A stretch of 64,000 nucleotides of DNA from Alphaproteobacteria bacterium (lineage in GTDB: Bacteria > Pseudomonadota > Alphaproteobacteria > Ferrovibrionales > Ferrovibrionaceae), in assembly GCA_947473805.1 (NCBI GenBank), contig CANJGB010000010.1:33163-97162 (forward strand), written 5' to 3'. Made by a program: the position numbers and the translations under genes. The first letter of the stretch is position 1. Each line of letters begins with the position of its first letter. Positions 25,793 through 34,353 of this stretch are shown one piece after another. The notes under the pieces are model-generated. The model did not search any database and was not told the DNA's origin. It was given only the letters and a program-made list of their open reading frames with translations.

Positions 25793-27397
25793 ATGCCTGG
25801 CGTTGTTGATCGTGTGATCGCGCGAACCGGTGCGGCGGCACGTAGGCTGATCGTTCCGGCGCGCAACGATCTGCGCCGACAAGTGGAGCAGAAACTTGGC
25901 GATCTTGCCGGCGCCGCCGCGCCTGTGGTGACGGGGCCTGTGTTGATCGATGCCATGTGGGACAACCCGAATTACTGGTTGCGCCTGGCCTTGGCGCGCG
26001 CAGCCCTGGGGACGGCGGCGCTGAAGGAAGTCGGCTTGGTCGGACGGTGGCGTCGTGCTGAATGTGCTGGAACATTGCGGCGGTTCGGCATCGAGGTGAC
26101 AGGGCCGGAGGCGTTCGACCTCGCGGACGACTTCGCTGTCGCCGCGCGCGCGCTGGTCACGCCCCTGCGGGAGGTTAGCGAAATCCTAGGCTGGCAACTG
26201 CCTGAAGAGTTTCCGGCAGCGATTTTTTATGACGCGATCCTGAAGCGCCAGCGTGCCGCGATGGTCGACATCCGTGATCCTAATCTCGTCAGGCATGTGG
26301 CTGAGGGGCTGGAGGCTATCGCCCTCGCGGTTCGAGTCATCGGCGACGTCGCGCCCGGCCTGGTTTTGCTCAGCCATGCCGTCAATTTTCACTACGCCGC
26401 TCTTGCATGGGTCGCCGCGCGCCACGGTATCCCTGTCATTGTGCTGTTCGGCAACTACGGCACGCCGCGTTTCTGGCGCATCAGCAAGCCTGCCGACGTG
26501 TTTGAGTGTGTCGATCGCCCTTATGAACCGGATATCGCCGCGTTGACGCCCGCTGGCGCTGATATGCTCGCGTCCCGCGGGCGGCAATACCTCGAGCGCC
26601 GCCGCGGCGGCCAGACCCGTGACCTGGGCGCCCAGCAAGCCTTTGCGCTGCGGCGCGGGCTGGTGGACCGGGACACAATGGCGTCGCGGTTTGGCCGTTC
26701 GCGCGACGTGCAGATCGTCGCGGTTTACGCCTCTAACTGGTTCGATTTTCCGCATGCCTGCGGTATGACGCAATTTCGCGACTTTCTGGACTGGCTCGAT
26801 GCGACAGTCTCGGTCGCCAAGCAGAACACGGACGTCAACTGGCTATTCAAACCGCATCCCTGCGATGAATGGTACGGCGGGATCACCTTGAAGGATCTGC
26901 TGCCTGGCGACATAGCTCCGCATATCAGGTTGGCCGAGCCTGACTGGAACGGTGCCGCGGTGACGGACGCCGTCGACGCCATCGTCACCTATCATGGCAC
27001 GGTGGGAATCGAGGCAGCGGCGATCGGCAAGCCCGTGCTCGCGGCGGACCGCGGCTGGTATGACGATTGTGGCTTCGTCTTTCGGCCGTTGAATCGTCAG
27101 GCCTATCTGGCTGCGTTGGGCGGAGAATGGTGGCGAGGCATTGATCTTGCTCATGCCCGCCGGCGTGCCGAAATATTCGCCGGTTGGTATTTCGAGCCAC
27201 CAAATTGGCAGGATGGCTTCGTCACCGGTGACGATTCGGAGCAGTTCGGCCTTTATCAGGGTCACATACAGGTGCTGGCCCGGAACGGTCCGGAGATTGC
27301 GCGCGAGGTGGCGCTGCTACGTGAATGGTATGCTTCCGGCCAGCCATTTTATCATACCTATAAGGTAGGCGCCTGGGTGCGCGGTGGGTGTTCGTGA
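25793..27397 (+). CDS. Capsule-synthesis-like (KpsS/KpsC-related) putative glycosyltransferase
   Basis: 534 residues from the ATG at 25793, which has GGAGG six bases upstream; the ATG at 25787 lies directly on that site. The C-terminal half has WLFKPHPCDEWY and ATYHGT-like VTYHGTVGIEAAAIGKPVL followed by ADRGWYDD. This is the pattern of capsule polysaccharide synthesis proteins of the KpsS type, some of which are Kdo transferases. A transferase for a 2-keto acid sugar would fit this nonulosonate operon. The N-terminal half has no motif I recognise. Confidence 0.65.
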   Translation: MPGVVDRVIARTGAAARRLIVPARNDLRRQVEQKLGDLAGAAAPVVTGPVLIDAMWDNPNYWLRLALARAALGTAALKEVGLVGRWRRAECAGTLRRFGIEVTGPEAFDLADDFAVAARALVTPLREVSEILGWQLPEEFPAAIFYDAILKRQRAAMVDIRDPNLVRHVAEGLEAIALAVRVIGDVAPGLVLLSHAVNFHYAALAWVAARHGIPVIVLFGNYGTPRFWRISKPADVFECVDRPYEPDIAALTPAGADMLASRGRQYLERRRGGQTRDLGAQQAFALRRGLVDRDTMASRFGRSRDVQIVAVYASNWFDFPHACGMTQFRDFLDWLDATVSVAKQNTDVNWLFKPHPCDEWYGGITLKDLLPGDIAPHIRLAEPDWNGAAVTDAVDAIVTYHGTVGIEAAAIGKPVLAADRGWYDDCGFVFRPLNRQAYLAALGGEWWRGIDLAHARRRAEIFAGWYFEPPNWQDGFVTGDDSEQFGLYQGHIQVLARNGPEIAREVALLREWYASGQPFYHTYKVGAWVRGGCS

Positions 27398-29253
27398 GGC
27401 TCGAAAAGCCCAGGCGCTCGCGAACCTTGCCGTCGTCCCTGCACGCGGCATTGGCGCTCATGTCACCTGCGGAGCGACGCTACGGGGCGGCGGTCATGTG
27501 CCTTGTGGTACTCTCCAGTCTCTTGGACACAGTGGCAATGGCGTCCGTCCTGCCGTTCGTCAATCTTGTCGTTGATCCTGCGGTGCTCGATGGCACCGGT
27601 CGCATCGCCGCGCTCCACAGGGCGCTGGGCGAGCCAGAACATGGAACGTTTGTCGTGATCGCCGGTCTGGCGAGCACCGCCGCGGTGGTTTTGTCCTCGC
27701 TGGCCTCCATGCTGTCACAGGCGCTAGCAACCCGGTTCTCGGCAACCTGCCAGGAAAGATTGGGCAGCGACCTCATCCGGCTTTGCCTTTCTGCGCCTTA
27801 TGCGTGGTTTCTGGGCCAGAATGCACAACTTCTGGCGCGTTACTTTCACAACCACCTCGTCGTGTGGTCGCGCGACGTCATCCGCCGAATTTTCCTTATT
27901 GTGAACCAGGCGTTTCTCGTCCTGCTTCCGGCCGCGCTGCTGCTGGTCTTCGCACCAGCGCTCGGCGCCGCCGTGCTCGCTGGGGTCGTCGTTTTGACAG
28001 GGGCGCTGCTTGCGTTCGTTCGCCAGCGCACACGCCGATTCATCGCCCTCAAGGGCGAGGCGGAGGACCGCAGCACGATGTTGGCCTCGGAAACCATGGC
28101 CGGCATCAAGGACATCAAGCTGTCGTCACGTGAGCGCGTGTTCGCCGGCTTGTTTACCCGCAGCTATCACATGTTCGCCCGCGCCAATGCGCGCGCCAAT
28201 ATCTGGAGCCTGCTGCCGGTCGGCGTTGCCGTTCTGCTGGGACAGTTGACACTGATCCTGGTCGCCTACCTGTTCTGGCACGCCGGCCTGTCGCCGGGCG
28301 AGATCACGGCGCAGATCGCGCTGGTTGTACTGGTCACATCGCGCATCGTGCCGGCCAGCAACCAGCTGTCGGCGTCGATCCTGTCGTTGTGGGGCATGAT
28401 CCCGTGGACCGACGCGCTATATGACCTGCACCGTACGCTGGTTCAGGCGGGCGGTGGTATGCTGGAACAGGACGTCGTTCGCGCGGCGCCGTGGCGGGCC
28501 GTGGCGTTTCACGGCGTGTCCTTCCATTACCCCGAGAACCGTTTTCCGGCCGTGCGCGACCTGTCGTTTCGCCTGGAGCAGGGCAGGGCCTACGCCTTTG
28601 TGGGTCCGTCTGGCGCGGGCAAGAGTACGGCCATCGATATCCTGCTCGGTCTTCTTGTGCCGTCCGACGGTCAGGTGCAGGTCGATGGCCGGCCGCTGGC
28701 CGAGTTCGGCGCCAAGGCGTGGCAGGCGGGTATCGGCTACGTGCCGCAAAGTCCGTTCGTCGCTGACGATACGATCCGCGCCAATGTCGCCTTCGGCGTG
28801 AAGCCCGAGGATATCGACGATGCCACGGTGTCTCGCTGCCTTGAAATGGCAATGCTAGGCGAGACCCTGCGGGGCCTGCCCGACGGGCTCGACACCCGGC
28901 TGGGCGACCGCGGAACGCGCCTGTCCGGTGGTCAGCGGCAGCGTGTGGCGATTGCGCGTGCCCTGTACAATAAGCCGGACCTGCTGGTTCTCGACGAGGC
29001 GACGAGCGCGTTGGACTCGATCAGCGAGGCGGGCATTCGCGATGCCATTGCCGCGCTGGCCGGCCGGGTCACCACGGTCACCATCGCACACCGGCTCAGC
29101 ACTGTGCGGCATTGCGATGCCATCTTCCTGATGTCGGACGGTCATGTTGTGGCGGTCGGCACGTGGGATGAACTGCACCGCAGCAGTTCGCTGTTCCGCC
29201 AGCTTGCTGCATCGGGCGATGACGCTGTGACGGCAGGGGAGGCGGCGCAATGA
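27394..29253 (+). CDS. ABC transporter, MsbA/PglK-like fused permease-ATPase
   Basis: About 619 residues: a membrane domain with about six helices (residues 30-320), then an ATPase domain. The ATPase has GPSGAGKST (Walker A), LSGGQRQRVAIARAL (signature), LLVLDEATSALD (Walker B) and IAHRLS (switch His). The half-transporter layout matches MsbA and the lipid-linked oligosaccharide flippase PglK. No Wzx flippase was recognised in the operon, so this is the best candidate for moving the lipid-linked glycan across the inner membrane. GTG at 27394 overlaps the previous stop (GTGA); an in-frame GTG at 27388 is also possible. Confidence 0.88.
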   Translation: MRLEKPRRSRTLPSSLHAALALMSPAERRYGAAVMCLVVLSSLLDTVAMASVLPFVNLVVDPAVLDGTGRIAALHRALGEPEHGTFVVIAGLASTAAVVLSSLASMLSQALATRFSATCQERLGSDLIRLCLSAPYAWFLGQNAQLLARYFHNHLVVWSRDVIRRIFLIVNQAFLVLLPAALLLVFAPALGAAVLAGVVVLTGALLAFVRQRTRRFIALKGEAEDRSTMLASETMAGIKDIKLSSRERVFAGLFTRSYHMFARANARANIWSLLPVGVAVLLGQLTLILVAYLFWHAGLSPGEITAQIALVVLVTSRIVPASNQLSASILSLWGMIPWTDALYDLHRTLVQAGGGMLEQDVVRAAPWRAVAFHGVSFHYPENRFPAVRDLSFRLEQGRAYAFVGPSGAGKSTAIDILLGLLVPSDGQVQVDGRPLAEFGAKAWQAGIGYVPQSPFVADDTIRANVAFGVKPEDIDDATVSRCLEMAMLGETLRGLPDGLDTRLGDRGTRLSGGQRQRVAIARALYNKPDLLVLDEATSALDSISEAGIRDAIAALAGRVTTVTIAHRLSTVRHCDAIFLMSDGHVVAVGTWDELHRSSSLFRQLAASGDDAVTAGEAAQ

Positions 29254-30299
29254 GCGGCACGTTCAAGATCGGCGCGAAGAGGGTGGGGCCGGGAGCACCC
29301 GCCTTCATCATCGCGGAGGTCGCCCAGGCCCATGAAGGCTCGCTCGGTCTGGCGCATTCGTTCATCGACGCCGCGGCCAGCGCCGGCGCTGATGCGGTGA
29401 AATTCCAGTCCCATATCGCGAGCGCGGAATCGACCCTCGACGAGCCGTTCCGCGTCCGCTTCACGTCGCAGGATGCGACCCGTTACGACTATTGGCGCCG
29501 GATGGAGTTTTCCGCCGTTCAGTGGGCGGAACTTGCCAACCATGCGGCCGAGAAAAAGCTGGTATTTCTCAGTTCGGCGTTTTCGATCGAGGCGATTGAA
29601 CTGCTGACCGGGCTCGGCATGGCGGCCTGGAAGGTCGCCAGCGGCGAGGTCGATTCCTACCCGCTGCTCGATGCCATGGCCGCGACCGGCGCGCCGTTCA
29701 TCGTCTCCACGGGCATGAGCCCGTGGTCGGAAATCGCCGCCATCGCCGATTATGTCCAGGGCAAGGGGCGCGGCCTGGCGCTGCTCCAGTGCACCAGCAA
29801 GTATCCGACCACGCTGGAGCAGATCGGCCTGAATGTGATCGGCGAACTGCGCCGCCGCTTCAACTGCCCAGCGGGCCTGTCGGACCATTCCGGCTCGGTT
29901 TTTCCGCCGCTGGCCGCGCTGGCCCAGGGTGCCGATGTGCTTGAGGTCCACCTGGCGTTCGACCGCAGCATGTTCGGCCCCGACGCGAAGGCGTCCCTCA
30001 CCGTTGCCGAACTGCGCCAGGTCGTCGCCGCGCGCGACGCCTTTGCCGCCATCGCTGTCCATCCGGTCGACAAGGATGCCGCTGCGGCCGACGCGGCGCC
30101 GATGCGCTCGCTATTCATGCGCAGCGTCGCGCCGGTGCGGGAACTGCCGGCCGGAGCCGTGTTGACCCGTGATATGCTCGCGCTGAAAAAGCCCGGCACA
30201 GGCATACCTGCCGCCGACTTGCCCAAGCTTGTGGGGCAAAAATTGAAGCGGGACGTTCTGCCCAACCGTCTTTTGAAATGGGATGATATCGGTGATTAG
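29250..30299 (+). CDS. neuB: N-acetylneuraminate/legionaminate synthase-like NeuB protein
   Basis: A second NeuB-family synthase of 349 residues, clearly different from PseI. It has FIIAEVAQAHEGS, KFQSHIASAE and KVASGEVDSYPLL in the barrel, and a C-terminal SAF-like domain with RSVAPVRELPAGAVL. It would condense phosphoenolpyruvate with ManNAc or a diacetamido-trideoxy sugar to give a sialic- or legionaminic-type acid. The neighbouring neuC and neuA fit. No LegB/LegC pair is next to it, so plain Neu5Ac is possible. It overlaps the ABC transporter gene by four bases. Confidence 0.85.
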   Translation: MSGTFKIGAKRVGPGAPAFIIAEVAQAHEGSLGLAHSFIDAAASAGADAVKFQSHIASAESTLDEPFRVRFTSQDATRYDYWRRMEFSAVQWAELANHAAEKKLVFLSSAFSIEAIELLTGLGMAAWKVASGEVDSYPLLDAMAATGAPFIVSTGMSPWSEIAAIADYVQGKGRGLALLQCTSKYPTTLEQIGLNVIGELRRRFNCPAGLSDHSGSVFPPLAALAQGADVLEVHLAFDRSMFGPDAKASLTVAELRQVVAARDAFAAIAVHPVDKDAAAADAAPMRSLFMRSVAPVRELPAGAVLTRDMLALKKPGTGIPAADLPKLVGQKLKRDVLPNRLLKWDDIGD

Positions 30300-31452
30300 A
30301 TCGGCTCCGCGGAAAGTGTGCGTGGTTGTCAACAGCCGCGCGAACTACGGCCGCATCAAATCCGTGTTGCGGGCGATCAACGAGGACCCGCGCCTGGAGC
30401 TGCAACTTGTCATTGGCGCCTCTGCCGTGCTGTACCGCTTCGGCAACGTGCGCGCCATTATGGAAGAGGACGGCTTTACGCCGACCGCAACGGTTTATAC
30501 CATCGTCGAGGGCGAGACGCCGACCACGATGGCGAAATCGACGGGCATGGCGATCATGGAGCTCGCCACCCTGTTCGAGAACCTCAAGCCCGACATCGTC
30601 CTCACCGTTGCCGACCGGTTCGAGACCATGGCGACCGCGGTGGCGGCCAGCTACATGAACATTCCCCTGGCCCATACCCAGGGCGGTGAAGTGACGGGCT
30701 CAATCGACGAGAGCGTGCGCCACGCAGTGACCAAGCTTTCGCATCTGCATTTTCCGGCGACGAAGCATTCGGCGGAGAACCTGATCCGCATGGGCGAAGA
30801 CCCGGCCACGGTCCACATGACCGGTTGCCCCTCTATCGACGCCATCGCGGAAATCGACCTTTCCCTGCCGCCCGAGCTGTTCGAGCGCTACAAGGGTGTC
30901 GGTGCACCGCTCGATCCTGCGAAGCCATACGTGGTTGTGCTGCAGCATCCGGTCACCACGGAATACGGCGAGGGGTTTGAACAGATCAACGAGACGCTGG
31001 AGGCGGTGGTTGCCTACGGCCTGCAGGCGGCCTGGCTGTGGCCGAACGTCGATGCCGGCTCCGACGACGTGTCCAAGGGCCTGCGCATGTATCGGGAGAG
31101 CCACAATCCCGAAGGCATTCACTTCTACCGGAATTTTTCCGTCGAGGATTATGCCCGGCTCATCAACAACGCGAATTGCCTGATCGGCAATTCCAGTTCT
31201 TTCCTGCGTGAGGGTGCGTTCCTCGGCGTACCGGCGGTCAGCATCGGCAGCCGGCAGGGCGGGCGCGAGCACAGTGACAATGTCGTCTATGCCGGCTACG
31301 ACCGGCACGAGATCCGCGCAACGGTGGAGAAGCAGGCAGCGCATGGTCGCTTCCCGCGCTCAACCCTGTTCGGTGACGGGCTGGCCGGTAAGCGAATTGC
31401 CGCTGTTCTGGCCACCGCCGACGTGAAAATCCAGAAACGTCTCCACTACTGA
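30283..31452 (+). CDS. neuC: UDP-GlcNAc 2-epimerase (hydrolysing), NeuC-like
   Basis: The 389-residue protein has VVNSRANYGRIKSVLRAI at the start, VADRFETMATAVAA, and HTQGGEVTGSIDESVRHAVT. It also has IGNSSSFLREGAFLGVP near the end, all typical of hydrolysing UDP-GlcNAc 2-epimerases of the NeuC/LegG group. It would supply ManNAc (or its trideoxy analogue) to the NeuB encoded just upstream. The start overlaps the neuB end by 17 bases; a GTG at 30292 is an alternative. Confidence 0.88.
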   Translation: MISVIRSAPRKVCVVVNSRANYGRIKSVLRAINEDPRLELQLVIGASAVLYRFGNVRAIMEEDGFTPTATVYTIVEGETPTTMAKSTGMAIMELATLFENLKPDIVLTVADRFETMATAVAASYMNIPLAHTQGGEVTGSIDESVRHAVTKLSHLHFPATKHSAENLIRMGEDPATVHMTGCPSIDAIAEIDLSLPPELFERYKGVGAPLDPAKPYVVVLQHPVTTEYGEGFEQINETLEAVVAYGLQAAWLWPNVDAGSDDVSKGLRMYRESHNPEGIHFYRNFSVEDYARLINNANCLIGNSSSFLREGAFLGVPAVSIGSRQGGREHSDNVVYAGYDRHEIRATVEKQAAHGRFPRSTLFGDGLAGKRIAAVLATADVKIQKRLHY

Positions 31453-31461
31453 GGCACAGGA

Positions 31462-32280
31462 ATGATGGTTGCACCGGCTCCACGCTCCGAACCCGTCGTC
31501 GATGCGACGACGCTCGACGCCTATGCGGCTTTGCTGGCTGAGAAGGTTTTCCAGACGGAGACCAAGTGGCCGCACTTCCGCCTTTTGCTGAAGGACGTGC
31601 GGTCGTGGGCCGAAAAGCTGCCCGCGGGTGCGCGCGTCGTATCGCTCGACCGGACGCTGCTTTATGGTGGCATCAGCCTGGTCGGACCGTTTTTCCACCG
31701 TCAAAATTTCATTTCGGTCGACTGCAGCCCGCCCAGCGCCGACGAGCGGGGGGCCTATAACCGGTCGATGGTTGATGACCCCCGGTGCATCGCCATTCCG
31801 ACCACGCGGCGGGCGCCGATCGAGGCGACGGGCCTTGAGGCGGCTTCGGCGGATTTCGTCATTGTCCCTAACCTGGTTCATCACGTTGCGGATCAACGTG
31901 CGCTGTTCGCTGAAATGGTGCGCATCGTGGCGCCGGGTGGACGGGTCTATGTGTTTGAGCCAACCGTGCGTGAACTGCACCAGGTTCCCGACGATTTTTT
32001 GCGCTACACGCCATTCGGCCTGGCCCGTGAACTGGAATTGGCCGGGTTCGACCCGGAGGAACCGCGTCTCGAAGGCGGGCCTTTCTCTGCCGTCGCCTAT
32101 TGCTGGACTCAGGCCCTGCAGTACTTCCCCGCTGACAAGCGGGCCGAGATGGAACAGTGGTTCAACCGCGAGCATTTCCCGCAGCTCATGGCGTGGGACC
32201 GCGACTATCCGGTAAATCTGGTGAGGGCCCATACCAGTTTCCCCATGAGTTTTTCCATTACCGGGTTGAAGCGCCGCTAA
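31462..32280 (+). CDS. Class I SAM-dependent methyltransferase
   Basis: The 272-residue protein has a methyltransferase core centred on ISVDCSPPS and SADFVIVPNLVHHV, followed by MVRIVAPGGRVYVFEP (motif III region). The usual glycine-rich SAM loop is poorly conserved (VVSLDRTLLYGG), so activity is less certain than for the other methyltransferases. It sits between neuC and neuA, with its last base shared with the neuA start, suggesting it acts on the same acid. The start may be ATG 31462 or 31465. Confidence 0.68.
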   Translation: MMVAPAPRSEPVVDATTLDAYAALLAEKVFQTETKWPHFRLLLKDVRSWAEKLPAGARVVSLDRTLLYGGISLVGPFFHRQNFISVDCSPPSADERGAYNRSMVDDPRCIAIPTTRRAPIEATGLEAASADFVIVPNLVHHVADQRALFAEMVRIVAPGGRVYVFEPTVRELHQVPDDFLRYTPFGLARELELAGFDPEEPRLEGGPFSAVAYCWTQALQYFPADKRAEMEQWFNREHFPQLMAWDRDYPVNLVRAHTSFPMSFSITGLKRR

Positions 32281-32990
32281 TGGCCTGGAACGGCAGCAGG
32301 GTTCTCGCCGTCGTGCCGGCGCGCGGTGGCAGCAAGGGCATTCCCGGCAAAAACCTGCGCGAGGTCGGCGGTCGGTCGCTGGTCGCGCGCTGTGGCGATC
32401 TATGCCTGGCCTTGCCGTGGCTTGACCGGGCCGTGTTGTCGACTGACGACGACGCCATCGCGGCTGCCGGTATTGCCGCCGGTCTCGATGTTCCGTTTCG
32501 TCGTCCGCCGGAACTGGCCGGCGATGGCGCGTTGTCCGTCGACATGTGGCGTCACGCGTGGCTGCAATGCGAGCGCATCGATGGCCGCTACGATTTGAGC
32601 ATACTGCTGGAGCCGACCAGTCCCCTGCGGCAGCCGGCGGATATCGAGGCGACGGTGAGCGCCTTGGTCGATAGCCACGCGGCTGCGGCCGCCACGGTCA
32701 GTGTAGTGCCCGGCCACTATACGCCGCACAAGACACTCGTAGTAGATGCGCAGGGTCGCGTCGGCTTCTTCCTGGCCGACGGGGCGCGGCACACCCTGCG
32801 GCAGTCAATCCCCCGCTTCCACCATCGTAACGGTATCTGCTACGCGGTGCGACGGGACACCCTGATCGAGCGGCGACATATCATCGAGGAGGATTGTGTC
32901 GCGGTGGTAATCGACCGACCGGTCATCAATATCGACGAACCGCTCGATCTGGAACTCGCCGAATTCCTTCTGGCGCGCCGGCCGTCCTGA
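32280..32990 (+). CDS. neuA: Acylneuraminate cytidylyltransferase, NeuA-like
   Basis: The 236-residue protein begins with VVPARGGSKGIPGKNLREVGG, the CTP-binding motif of CMP-sialic acid synthetases. It has LSTDDDAIAAAG and LLEPTSPLRQ further on. It activates the product of the nearby NeuB with CMP so that a transferase can use it. It is of the NeuA/LegF type and differs from the two SpsF-type enzymes upstream. The start codon overlaps the methyltransferase stop (TAATG). Confidence 0.9.
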   Translation: MAWNGSRVLAVVPARGGSKGIPGKNLREVGGRSLVARCGDLCLALPWLDRAVLSTDDDAIAAAGIAAGLDVPFRRPPELAGDGALSVDMWRHAWLQCERIDGRYDLSILLEPTSPLRQPADIEATVSALVDSHAAAAATVSVVPGHYTPHKTLVVDAQGRVGFFLADGARHTLRQSIPRFHHRNGICYAVRRDTLIERRHIIEEDCVAVVIDRPVINIDEPLDLELAEFLLARRPS

Positions 32991-32991
32991 A

Positions 32992-34353
32992 ATGAAAATC
33001 GCTGTCTTCGTCGAACACGACATCGTCGTGCGTCATTTCCTGCATTCCGGGGCGTTCACCGAGTTGGAACGCGCGCATGATGTCATCTTCGTGTTTCCGG
33101 AAGTCGGGCACCGGCGCGTCAAGTCCAACGTGGACAGCCTGCCACTCGGCGGCCGGGTGGTTCGCATTGCCGAGTCGTACGCGAGACTGAGCATCTGGAA
33201 ACAGCTTCTGCTGACCGACATGTTGCGCTGGCGTCCAGGTGCGGCTTTCCGTGCGCTGAGGCGGCTGCGGCGCATGGCGGTCGGTACCAAGGCAATCCTC
33301 CTGTTCGGCGGGCTGTCGCTGCCCGGTATTTTTCAGGTGTATCGCGCACGGGCCTTTCGCAAGCTGGCCCGCATGCCCAACCACGATCTGGAGGCATTCT
33401 TTGATCGCGAGAAGCCCGATGTCGTTGTGCACCCCAGCGTACTCGATGGCGTGTTCATCAACGATCTTGTCGAAAGCTGCACCCGCCGGAGCCTTCCGTT
33501 GGTGGTGCTCATGAATTCCTGGGACAACCCCAGCACCAAACGCGCCGTTCTGGGCGTGCCGGACTGGCTGCTGGTCTGGGGGCCGCAGACCAAGGCACAC
33601 GCGATCCGCTTCATGGGCATGAAGCCGGAGCGCACCATCGAGTTTGGCGCGGCGCAGTTCGACGTGTATCGAACCCCGCCGCGCATGGACCGCGCGGAGT
33701 TCTGCCGACGTCACGGCATCGAGCCGGCTGCAAAGATTCTTCTCTATGCCGGTTCCAGCAAGGAAACCGATGAGTACGCGCACCTCATTGCGTTGGATGA
33801 GGCAATCGAGCGGGGCCAGCTGGGCCAGACGGTGGTGGTCTATCGCCCGCATCCCTGGGGCGATGGCGGCAAGGACGGCGCGCGCGTTGTCGACCGAGCG
33901 TGGCGCCATGTGAGGATCGAATCGACCATGCGCGGTTATCTCGAGGGGGTGAAGGCCGGCAACCGCGCCATCACGCTACCGGACTATCGCGATACCCACG
34001 ATGTCCTGTGTGCGGTGGATGCACTGGTGTCGCCGCTCTCGACCATCATCCTGGAAGCGGCGCTGCACGGCAAACCCGCTTTGTGCTTCCTGCCCGACGA
34101 AGATGCGCTGCACCTGCGGATGTCGCTGCCGCTGATCCATTTCGAGGAGTTTTTCCGCTCTACCGTGTTCCATTCGGCGCGCGGTATCGGCGCCCTCGTC
34201 GATGGTGTCCGCCACCTGCTCGCCGAAATCGATGATCCGGCCGCTGCCGCCCGCTATCGCGAAGCGGCGCAGTTCTTCGCACGTTCCTTTGATCGCCCCT
34301 ATCCGGAGCGGCTGCGCGAGTTCATCGAAGGCGTGGCGCGGCCGGCGGCATGA
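32992..34353 (+). CDS. GT-B-like protein, CDP-glycerol-transferase-like
   Basis: 453 residues. The first half has FVEHDIVVRHFL and VVVHPSVLDGVFIND. The second has LLYAGSSKETDEY, VVYRPHPWGDGGK and VDALVSPLSTIILEAALHGKPAL. The last two are the pattern of the C-terminal domain of CDP-glycerol glycerophosphotransferases and related GT-B enzymes. I cannot assign it to a named family. It directly follows neuA by one base, so a transferase for the CMP-activated acid is a reasonable hypothesis. Confidence 0.6.
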   Translation: MKIAVFVEHDIVVRHFLHSGAFTELERAHDVIFVFPEVGHRRVKSNVDSLPLGGRVVRIAESYARLSIWKQLLLTDMLRWRPGAAFRALRRLRRMAVGTKAILLFGGLSLPGIFQVYRARAFRKLARMPNHDLEAFFDREKPDVVVHPSVLDGVFINDLVESCTRRSLPLVVLMNSWDNPSTKRAVLGVPDWLLVWGPQTKAHAIRFMGMKPERTIEFGAAQFDVYRTPPRMDRAEFCRRHGIEPAAKILLYAGSSKETDEYAHLIALDEAIERGQLGQTVVVYRPHPWGDGGKDGARVVDRAWRHVRIESTMRGYLEGVKAGNRAITLPDYRDTHDVLCAVDALVSPLSTIILEAALHGKPALCFLPDEDALHLRMSLPLIHFEEFFRSTVFHSARGIGALVDGVRHLLAEIDDPAAAARYREAAQFFARSFDRPYPERLREFIEGVARPAA

